The notes below the pieces were generated by a model. It saw nothing but the letters and a program-made list of their open reading frames with translations. It searched no databases and had not been told where the DNA came from. Shown here in pieces: positions 58,119-64,000 of a DNA stretch of 64,000 nucleotides. This DNA comes from Paucimonas lemoignei (lineage in GTDB: Bacteria > Pseudomonadota > Gammaproteobacteria > Pseudomonadales > Pseudomonadaceae), in assembly GCA_900475325.1 (NCBI GenBank), contig LS483371.1, positions 1,364,001 through 1,428,000 on the forward strand, written 5' to 3'. The translations under genes were made by a program, and so were the position numbers. Within the stretch, counting starts at the first letter, position 1; every line of letters begins with the position of its first letter.

Positions 58119-58499
58119 TCAGATCAGACGGTTTGCACCTACACGGTCTGCGCCATCAGCGGCCAGACGGTTTGCACCTACGTGGTCAGCACCATCAGCA
58201 GCCAGACGATTGGCGCCTACGTGGTCAGCACCATCGGCAGCCTGGCGATTTGCACCGACGCGGTCAGCACCATCGGCAGCCAGACGATTGGCACCTACGT
58301 GATCAGCACCGTCTGCAGCCTGACGCATGCCGCCGACATTAGTGTGCTTGGAACCACCTTCAGCAACGGTCAGTGTCGAAGTCTGCTCAACAACGTTAGT
58401 GTTGTTATTGCCTGGCAGGCTTGGCAGGTGTGGAGCTGCAAAGGCAGTTGAAGCCAGAACAGAGAAAGCGAAGCCAGCAATCAGTTGTGTAGTTTTCAT
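58119..58499 (-). CDS. Secreted 13-residue tandem-repeat protein
   Basis: A 126-residue exported protein. A clear signal peptide (MKTTQLIAGFAFSVLASTAFA, cleavage after residue 21) is followed by a 39-residue Asn/Thr/Ser linker and five near-identical 13-residue units (61-125), consensus AADGADxVGANRL with His or Arg at position 7. A diverged half unit (VAEGGSKHTNVGGMR) precedes them. It resembles a Pseudomonas group with VAEGGADRLIENR-like repeats, loosely labelled phage infection protein; that label has no support here. Function unknown; the Asp/Asn/Arg ladder suggests a regular beta or helical stack. Confidence 0.8.
   Translation of the reverse strand: MKTTQLIAGFAFSVLASTAFAAPHLPSLPGNNNTNVVEQTSTLTVAEGGSKHTNVGGMRQAADGADHVGANRLAADGADRVGANRQAADGADHVGANRLAADGADHVGANRLAADGADRVGANRLI
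58125..58319. repeat. Five direct 39-bp coding repeats
   Basis: The five 13-codon units of the secreted protein, about 80-95% identical at DNA level, in phase. Copy number could change by recombination or slippage. Confidence 0.92.
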
Positions 58500-58853
58500 G
58501 ATGTATCTCCAAATCGAAGTGTTTGTAAGTTCGGTATGGAGTGAATGCTACGCGCCCAGGATTTATTAAGAAGTTAATCGGATTGCTACCCACCATCGCT
58601 GAAAATGATAGTAAGCCACAAGGCGCCATTTTCGGGCCTTGCAGCGCGACGTGCGTCAGGCTGGTGCATTTCTTTGAAAACTCTTGTAATAAACCCTCTT
58701 GACAAAATAAAACTGTAACTTAAATTGCGGATGATGCTCGTTTTTTGGCGAAAAAATGCACCAACTTGTCAATGCCGCAACAGGAATGACTCTCAATAAA
58801 AAGGGCAGCACCGCAATGCGGGGCCGCCCTTGATCAACAGTGCTGATAGCGGA
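58500..58853. other. AT-rich gap between repeat protein and kgtP
   Basis: 354 bp, AT-richer than average, with runs such as AACTTCTTAATAAATCC (minus) near 58560 and TTGACAAAATAAAACTG near 58700. It should carry the repeat-protein promoter on the minus strand. No gene seen. Confidence 0.5.
58795..58831. terminator. Rho-independent terminator of the KgtP-like gene
   Basis: AAGGGC (58801-58806) pairs with GCCCTT (58826-58831), with inner stem CCGC/GCGG, and on the minus strand is followed by a T-rich run. Confidence 0.85.
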
Positions 58854-60182
58854 TCAGTCAGTTTCGATCCGCGAATGCTTGCGGGTGTCCTTCATGAACA
58901 CATAAACCATCAGCGAACAGGCGATGCAGGCGGTGACATACCAGTAATAACCGGTCTCCATGCCAATGCTCTTGAACCACAGCGCGATGTATTCAGCCGT
59001 ACCGCCGAAGATCGACACGGTCAGTGCGTACGGCAGGCCCACACCCAGTGCGCGGATTTCGGTGGGGAACAGCTCGGCTTTCACGACCGCGTTGATGGAG
59101 GTGTAGCCGCTGACGATGATCAGTGCCGCCATGATCAGGAAGAACGCGCCCCACCAGGTCTGGATGGTATGCAGCGTGGTCAGGATCGGCACTGTGCACA
59201 GCGTACCCATGACACCAAATGCGATCAGGATCGGACGTCGGCCGACCTTGTCCGACAGTGCGCCTACCAGCGGCTGGATCACCATGAACAGAAACAGCGT
59301 TGCTGCTGAAATGGTGGTGGAGTCGGTGATGCTCATTCCGACGGTGTTCACCAGGTATTTCTGCATGTAGGTGGTGTAGGTATAGAAAGCCAGGGTACCG
59401 CCCATGGTCAGGCCGACCACGGTCATCAGTTCCTTGGGATGGCGCATCAAAATACGCATGGTGCTTTCTTTGGCGACTTCTTTCTTGACCCGGGTGAAGG
59501 ACTCGGTTTCTTCCATGCCGCGACGCAAGTAGAGCGCAACCACCGCACACAGGGCGCCGATCACGAACGGCACACGCCAGCCCCATGCATACAGCTGTTC
59601 AGTGGTCAGGGTCTGTTGCAGCACGATCAGTACCGCCAGGGCGATGAGCTGGCCGGAGATCAGAGTCACGTACTGGAAGCTGGAGAAGAAGCCGCGTCGC
59701 TCCTTGGTCGCCATTTCACTCAGGTAAGTTGCCGAGGTGCCGTACTCGCCACCGACCGACAAGCCCTGCAGCAGGCGGGCAAAGACCAGCAGGATAGGCG
59801 CGCCCACGCCGATGATTTCGTAGCTGGGCGTCAGTGCGATGATCAGCGAGCCGAAGCACATCAGCAGTACCGAAGCCATCAAGGCTGCCTTGCGGCCCTT
59901 GCGGTCGGCATACAGGCCCATCAGCCAGCCGCCGATTGGACGCATCAGGAAGCCCACGGCAAAGATCGCTGCCGTGTTGAGCAGCTGTGCCGTGGTGTCG
60001 CCTTTAGGGAAGAAGGATTTTGCAAAGTACAGGGAGAAGGCAGCGTAGACGTACCAGTCGTACCACTCGACCATGTTGCCGACCGAGCCGCTGAAAATCG
60101 ATTTGAGACGAGATGAGGTGGTTTTTCCGGTTGCGGGCGCGCCGGCCGCCCCTTGAGGCACAGAGTTGGAGGTGTCCATCAT
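58854..60182 (-). CDS. kgtP: Alpha-ketoglutarate permease, MHS family (KgtP-like)
   Basis: A 442-residue, 12-helix metabolite:H+ symporter. NMVEWYDWYVYAAF, RPIGGWLMGLYADRKGRKAA and [15 protein letters not shown] mark the MHS/KgtP family. Immediate upstream genes encode a MifS/MifR-like two-component system, which in P. aeruginosa controls alpha-ketoglutarate use through a homologous MHS transporter. The start is ATG at 60182 or 60179; AAGGA precedes them. A sigma-54 promoter and two dyad sites lie upstream. Confidence 0.88.
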   Translation of the reverse strand: MMDTSNSVPQGAAGAPATGKTTSSRLKSIFSGSVGNMVEWYDWYVYAAFSLYFAKSFFPKGDTTAQLLNTAAIFAVGFLMRPIGGWLMGLYADRKGRKAALMASVLLMCFGSLIIALTPSYEIIGVGAPILLVFARLLQGLSVGGEYGTSATYLSEMATKERRGFFSSFQYVTLISGQLIALAVLIVLQQTLTTEQLYAWGWRVPFVIGALCAVVALYLRRGMEETESFTRVKKEVAKESTMRILMRHPKELMTVVGLTMGGTLAFYTYTTYMQKYLVNTVGMSITDSTTISAATLFLFMVIQPLVGALSDKVGRRPILIAFGVMGTLCTVPILTTLHTIQTWWGAFFLIMAALIIVSGYTSINAVVKAELFPTEIRALGVGLPYALTVSIFGGTAEYIALWFKSIGMETGYYWYVTACIACSLMVYVFMKDTRKHSRIETD

Positions 60183-60240
60183 GTTCCTTACAGTCATTGT
60201 TTTTAGAATGGCGCGTCGATGCGCAGCCTGACTGTGGCTA

Positions 60241-60258
60241 TAGCAGGAGCTGTGCCAA
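60241..60258 (-). promoter_or_regulatory. Sigma-54 (-24/-12) promoter of kgtP
   Basis: On the minus strand TTGGCACAGCTCCTGCTA holds GG-N10-GC in the TGGCAC...TGC frame, close to the RpoN consensus. It lies about 60 bp before the start codon, leaving a leader of about 45-50 bases. Confidence 0.8.
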
Positions 60259-60299
60259 ACGAAGCAGGCCCGGTTTAGAGGGGTTGGCGGGGTTTTATG

Positions 60300-60313
60300 A
60301 GCGGGAATCCGCT
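60300..60313. promoter_or_regulatory. Dyad enhancer site 1 (probable MifR binding)
   Basis: AGCGG-GAAT-CCGCT, a 5-bp perfect dyad, 42 bp upstream of the -24 element of the sigma-54 promoter. Paired with a second identical-arm site at 60333-60346. Confidence 0.72.
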
Positions 60314-60332
60314 TATTGGCTGTTCGTGTGTA

Positions 60333-60346
60333 AGCGGAAATCCGCT
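60333..60346. promoter_or_regulatory. Dyad enhancer site 2 (probable MifR binding)
   Basis: AGCGG-AAAT-CCGCT; its centre is 33 bp, about three helical turns, from site 1, placing both on one DNA face. Confidence 0.72.
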
Positions 60347-60391
60347 CATTTGCTGGGCGATCACGAATGTTTCGGTTGCCGAATTCAAACC

Positions 60392-60483
60392 TGTGGGAGC
60401 GAATTCATTCGCGAAGAGGCCATTACATCCGACGCATTTTTATCGGTTTCAATATTGCCTTCGCGAATAAATTCGCTCCCACA
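60392..60483. repeat. REP-like inverted pair, family B
   Basis: Left arm as in the other family-B copies; right arm has one substitution (AATAAATTCG). It lies between kgtP control sites and the mifR stop. Confidence 0.9.
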
Positions 60484-60570
60484 GGTCCGAGGTCAACGAA
60501 GGCTTTGTGTGTTTCCAGAAGCCTTGCAGGCAAACATACAATCCCCTCACAGCGGATAACCGGAGCGAAA

Positions 60571-61899
60571 TCACTCCACAAACATCTCCCTCAACAACCC
60601 ATGACGCTGCATTTTTTCATTGAGGGTGCGGCGTGGCAGTTGCAGCTCGTTGAGTACCGCCTTGATATCACCTTTGTGGCGGGCGAGGGCGGCGCGCAGG
60701 CATTGGGCTTCGAAGGCTTCCTGCTGGGCCGCGAGGGATTGGCCGGTGTCGGGTGAGGTGTCTGGTGAAGAAGACAGACCCAGGATCTGCCGCTCAGCAG
60801 CATTGGCCAGTTCGCGGACATTGCCCGGCCAGTCATGGCTTAGCAGCTCGCCCAGCTTTGCCCCGCTCAGTGTCGGCGCGTTACGCCCCAGTCGTTCGGC
60901 CGCCGCCCTGGCGAAGTGGGCAAACAGCAGGGGAATATCCTCGCGACGCTCGCGCAGCGGCGGCAGGCGCAACTCGGCGACGGTCAGGCGGTAGGCCAGG
61001 TCTTCGCGAAATCGGCCGGCTCGCGCTTCTTCCAGCAAGTCAGGCTTGGTGGCGGCGATGATGCGTAAATCCACGTCAATGGCCTTGTTGGAGCCCAGCC
61101 GCTCCAGCTTCTTGTCCTGCAGCACCCGCAACAGCTTGACCTGCTGGGCCAGCGGCATGCTTTCGATTTCATCCAGGAACAGCGTGCCGCCGTCGGCGTA
61201 TTCCAGCTTGCCGATGCGCTTGCCTTGGGCTCCGGTAAACGCACCGCTTTCGTGGCCGAACAATTCGGCTTCGAACAGCTGCTCCGGGATCGCCGCGCAG
61301 TTAAGGGCTACAAAGGGTTTGGCGGCGCGAGGGCCGAAATCATGCAGGCAGCGGGCAACCAGTTCCTTGCCGCTGCCGGTCTCACCCCGAATCACCACGT
61401 TGACCGGCAGTTGCGACAGGTCCAGCACTTGGCTGCGCAAGGTCTGCAAGCTGGGGGACACGCCGAGCAAGGTGGCGTCGAGCTGTGATCGAGCATCGGC
61501 CCGTTCATGCAGGCGGCGGTTTTCCAGGACCAGTTCGCGTTTTTCCAGCGCGCGGGTCAGGGTGCGCAGCAGGGTTTCCGGGCTGAAGGGCTTTTCCAGA
61601 AAGTCGTAAGCGCCATCACGCATGGCATCCACCGCCATGGGCACGTCGCCATGACCGGTCAACAGAATCACCGGCAAGTCAGCATCCCGTGCCTGAATGC
61701 TGGCCAGCAGCTCCAGCCCGCTCATGCCTGGCATGCGCACATCGCTCATGACCACACCGGCAAAGTGCTCGGGCAGTTGCGCTAAACACTCCTCGGCCCG
61801 GCTGTGTACCTGGACGTTAAAGCCCGACAACGTCAGCCATTGTTCCACCGCTTCACGGATGGGGGCTTCGTCATCGACCACAATGACCGAATTCAACAT
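60571..61899 (-). CDS. mifR: Sigma-54-dependent response regulator MifR/DctD-like
   Basis: A 442-residue NtrC-type activator. The receiver domain has phospho-acceptor Asp53, the AAA+ domain has Walker A GETGSGKE (172-179) and the sigma-54 contact loop GAFTGA (219-224), and a Fis-type helix-turn-helix (RHKGDIKAVLNELQLPRRTL) ends the protein. It should activate the sigma-54 promoter of kgtP. Its start overlaps the mifS 3' end by 7 bp. Confidence 0.9.
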   Translation of the reverse strand: MLNSVIVVDDEAPIREAVEQWLTLSGFNVQVHSRAEECLAQLPEHFAGVVMSDVRMPGMSGLELLASIQARDADLPVILLTGHGDVPMAVDAMRDGAYDFLEKPFSPETLLRTLTRALEKRELVLENRRLHERADARSQLDATLLGVSPSLQTLRSQVLDLSQLPVNVVIRGETGSGKELVARCLHDFGPRAAKPFVALNCAAIPEQLFEAELFGHESGAFTGAQGKRIGKLEYADGGTLFLDEIESMPLAQQVKLLRVLQDKKLERLGSNKAIDVDLRIIAATKPDLLEEARAGRFREDLAYRLTVAELRLPPLRERREDIPLLFAHFARAAAERLGRNAPTLSGAKLGELLSHDWPGNVRELANAAERQILGLSSSPDTSPDTGQSLAAQQEAFEAQCLRAALARHKGDIKAVLNELQLPRRTLNEKMQRHGLLREMFVE

Positions 61900-63668
61900 G
61901 TTGGGTCTGGCTCCAGATAGTCATTGGGCAGGCTGAAAGAGAACAGCGCGCCACCTCCCTGATTTTCAGCACTCAGTTTGCCGCCCAGCTCATGGACGAT
62001 GGCAAATGACACCGCAAGCCCCAATCCCAGGCCGTCGCCCACCGGTTTGGTGGTGAAAAACGGGTCGAAGATATTGCCCAGATTCTCGGCGGATATACCA
62101 CCGCCGCTGTCGCCGACGCTGACCCGCCAGCGTTTGTCCTGAGCATCAATGCGGATTTCCAGACGTTTGACGGCTTTGTCGCGCATTGCATCCAGGGCGT
62201 TGCGCAGCAGGTTGATCATCACCTGTTCAAGTCGGATGGCGTCACCGCGCACCCAGGCCGGGCGACTGAGGTTCAGCGTGCAATCAATCTGTTCATCGCG
62301 CAGCCGGGAATCGAGTAACAGCAGTGCCTGATCGATCACGGCGGCCAGATCCAGCCGCTCGCGCAGGCCGCCGGGGCTTTTGCGGGCGAAGGTTTTCAAG
62401 TGCCCGGTCAAGGCGGCCATGCGGCTCAGCTGTTGGTCCAAAAGGCCCAAAGCCTTATAGGCATCATCGATGCGCCCGTGATCAAGCAGCAAGCGCAAGG
62501 TGGCCAGTTGCATGCGCTGCGCGGTGAGCGGCTGGTTGATTTCATGCGCCAGTGCCGCCGACATCTGCCCCAGCGCTGCGAGCTTGGTCGATTGCACCAG
62601 GCCTTCCTGAGCGGTGCGCAGGTCACGGGTGCGCTCCTGCACCAGGCGCTCCAGCTCGTCGCGGCTGCGTTCGCGCATTCTAGCCAGGCGCCAGCGCTGA
62701 TAAAGGAACAGCCCGAGAAACACCAGCGTCAGCCAGACGCCCGCAGCGGCGAGGGCCGCGTTGCGGGTGTCTTCACTGGCGACCTGCGGTTTGCGCAGCA
62801 GGTGCAGGGTCCAGTTTTCACCGGGCAATGGCAGCGATTGCCATAAAAATTCGGCGGTGCCGTCCGGGCCCTCAACCCGCGTCAGGTGGCTGTTCGGGTT
62901 GAACTCGCGCAATTGCTGACGGGGCAGCGGGGTCAAGGGCTGCTTGTCATATTGCCGGGTGGTCTGCAGTTCGGCGCGATCCTGCATCGAGAGCGGTCGC
63001 AATTCTCGATAACGCCAGCCTGGCTGATTGGCGATAAACACAATGCCTTTGGCGTCGCTGACCAGTAACAGGTCTTCACCCTGTGCCCATTCGTGTTCCA
63101 GGTCCGGGAATTCCAGCTTGACCACCATGGCGCCGAGAAACTCGCCCGCGTCATTGGTGACCGCGTTGGACAGAAAGTAACCCGGGATGCCGCTGGTCAC
63201 GCCCACGGCATAGAAACGCCCAACACCGGTGGCGATGGTCTGCAGGAAGTAAGGCCGAAAACCGTAGTTATGACCCACGTAGCTGCTGGGCAGACGCCAG
63301 TTGCTGGCGCCGATGGCCAGCCCGTTGCGGTCCAGTAATTCCAGGGTTGAAGATTGGGCGGCGCCGTTGATGCGCTCCAGTTTGCGGTTCAGCGCGTCTT
63401 GGGTCTGAGCATTAATTGGCCCATTCAAGGCGGCGCGCAGCTCCGGGTCCAGTGCGAGCACAGCAGGCAGGGCGCGATAACGTTCGATCAGGGTGTGCAG
63501 CGTGTTGGCGTAGAGCGATAACTGCGCGCCAGCCCTTGCGGCATCATCTTCAACGGCATGCAGCCGCGCTTGCCGCACCGCCAACCCGGCCGAAACGCCT
63601 GCGCCAGCGAGAATCAGCAGGGCATAAAGGGTGATACGCAGCGTGCGGGAAGTGGAGGGCATGGGCAT
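61893..63668 (-). CDS. mifS: Sensor histidine kinase MifS/DctB-like
   Basis: A 591-residue membrane kinase. Helices at about 10-30 and 305-325 bracket a periplasmic double-PAS/Cache sensor of the DctB type (GHNYGFRPYFLQT, GIPGYFLSNAVTND). A coiled linker, HisKA domain (His375 in AALAHEINQP) and HATPase_c (NLLRNALDAM, GDGLGLGLAVSF) follow. It likely senses C5/C4-dicarboxylates such as alpha-ketoglutarate. Start ATG at 63668 (alternative 63662). Confidence 0.9.
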   Translation of the reverse strand: MPMPSTSRTLRITLYALLILAGAGVSAGLAVRQARLHAVEDDAARAGAQLSLYANTLHTLIERYRALPAVLALDPELRAALNGPINAQTQDALNRKLERINGAAQSSTLELLDRNGLAIGASNWRLPSSYVGHNYGFRPYFLQTIATGVGRFYAVGVTSGIPGYFLSNAVTNDAGEFLGAMVVKLEFPDLEHEWAQGEDLLLVSDAKGIVFIANQPGWRYRELRPLSMQDRAELQTTRQYDKQPLTPLPRQQLREFNPNSHLTRVEGPDGTAEFLWQSLPLPGENWTLHLLRKPQVASEDTRNAALAAAGVWLTLVFLGLFLYQRWRLARMRERSRDELERLVQERTRDLRTAQEGLVQSTKLAALGQMSAALAHEINQPLTAQRMQLATLRLLLDHGRIDDAYKALGLLDQQLSRMAALTGHLKTFARKSPGGLRERLDLAAVIDQALLLLDSRLRDEQIDCTLNLSRPAWVRGDAIRLEQVMINLLRNALDAMRDKAVKRLEIRIDAQDKRWRVSVGDSGGGISAENLGNIFDPFFTTKPVGDGLGLGLAVSFAIVHELGGKLSAENQGGGALFSFSLPNDYLEPDPTC

Positions 63669-63697
63669 GAGCCTGTGTTGCAGGAGTGGCTTGGCCC

Positions 63698-63770
63698 TGT
63701 AGGAGCTGCCGAAGGCTGCGAACGCGGTGAATCAGAAAAACCGCCTTCGCAGCCTTCGGCAGCTCCTACA
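63698..63770. repeat. REP-like inverted pair, family A
   Basis: TGTAGGAGCTGCCGAAGG with mirrored arm, between mifS and bglX. Confidence 0.93.
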
Positions 63771-63809
63771 GGGCGCCCGCTGGCTTGATATTGTTTTTAT
63801 TCGTCGTTC

Positions 63810-64000
63810 TTACAGCAAGTTGAAACTCGTCTCTTTAACCGCTTCGGAATCCAGGCCGATCATCAGCTTGAACTCGCCCGCTTCTGCCGCGTATTTCAGT
63901 TGCGGGTTGTAAAACTTCAAATCGTCTTCGCTGAGGGTGAAGGTCACGACCTTCTCTTCGCCCGCCTGCAACATCACTTTCTCGAAGCCTTTGAGCTCTT
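63810..64000 (-). CDS. bglX: Periplasmic beta-glucosidase BglX, C-terminal fragment
   Basis: Reading the minus strand from the window edge gives 62 residues ending ...KETSFNLL and TAA at 63810-63812. GFEKVMLQAGEEKVVTFTL and DDLKFYNPQLKY followed by AEAGEFKLMIGLDS are the fibronectin-III-like C-terminal domain of glycoside hydrolase family 3 enzymes of BglX type. The catalytic part lies beyond the window. Confidence 0.85.
   Translation of the reverse strand, partial: ELKGFEKVMLQAGEEKVVTFTLSEDDLKFYNPQLKYAAEAGEFKLMIGLDSEAVKETSFNLL

Noticed and set aside
58125..58319. Regular 39-bp repeats that might be taken for a CRISPR array
   Set aside because: Repeats are contiguous without spacers, are in coding phase, and translate into a secreted 13-residue repeat protein.
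58115..58451. Plus-strand ORFs across the 13-mer repeats
   Set aside because: They stay open only because 39 is divisible by three; no ribosome site or signal, and the minus-strand frame has a signal peptide.

Overview
The window is a Pseudomonas chromosome segment, most like the P. fluorescens group. The GC-rich sequence, the xenogeneic silencer MvaT, the pcaRIJFT cluster, a TtgABC/TtgR-type pump and three families of REP-like inverted-repeat pairs (TGTAGGAGCTGCCGAAGG, TGTGGGAGCGAATTCATTCG and GTGGGACCGGCTTCAGCC types) all point there. Gene order from about 3.3 to 30 kb follows, from memory, the P. aeruginosa PA4356-PA4314 region (xenB-pyeM-pyeR, olsAB, fumarase-sadC-ferredoxin reductase-pyk, PilZ, MoxR operon, sbcB, mvaT, purU), so this is mostly core genome with small accessory insertions.

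Layout. 0-3.1 kb: argO start and argP, an NAD-dependent epimerase and a coiled-coil membrane protein. 3.3-8.3 kb: pyeR-pyeM-xenB with a striking dyad operator, ACP phosphodiesterase, and the translationally coupled ornithine-lipid genes olsB-olsA. 8.6-13.2 kb: a serine hydrolase, a small Cys-rich membrane protein, YceI, cardiolipin synthase ClsB and a Xre/RES toxin-antitoxin pair. 13.4-19.5 kb: class I fumarase, a membrane GGEEF diguanylate cyclase overlapping a 2Fe-2S reductase, pyruvate kinase and a lipoprotein. 19.7-27.0 kb: PilZ protein and a six-gene RDD/SpoIIM/DUF4129/DUF4350/MoxR/DUF58 operon, nearly all joined by ATGA overlaps. 27.2-35.4 kb: sbcB, mvaT, purU, a GT4/DUF2334/flippase operon and a HerA-like ATPase. 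35.4-36.2 kb: a gene-free composite inverted repeat.

36.2-44.3 kb: a Pit phosphate transporter, then the lower beta-ketoadipate branch: pcaR, pcaI, pcaJ, pcaF and the MHS transporter pcaT, with PcaR-type operators in front of pcaR and pcaI. 44.4-51.0 kb: RND pump ttgABC and divergent ttgR with a TtgR-like operator. 51.3-58.5 kb: accessory-looking genes: orphan DUF3396 type VI immunity-family protein, double-Cache periplasmic protein, DHA2 drug exporter, AraC regulator, ABM monooxygenase, flavin reductase, and a secreted protein made of five 13-residue repeats. 58.9-63.7 kb: a KgtP-like alpha-ketoglutarate transporter with a sigma-54 promoter and two dyad enhancer sites, followed by its probable regulators mifR and mifS. 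The window ends in the 3' part of bglX.

Functionally, pcaIJF feed succinyl-CoA and acetyl-CoA into the TCA cycle; PcaT and the KgtP-like protein are paralogous dicarboxylate importers under different controls (PcaR/independent promoter versus sigma-54/MifSR). The strongest leads are the KgtP control region, the 13-mer repeat protein, the GT4/DUF2334/flippase operon, the six-gene MoxR operon and the orphan DUF3396 gene. All domain calls are by reading the translations; no database search was run.
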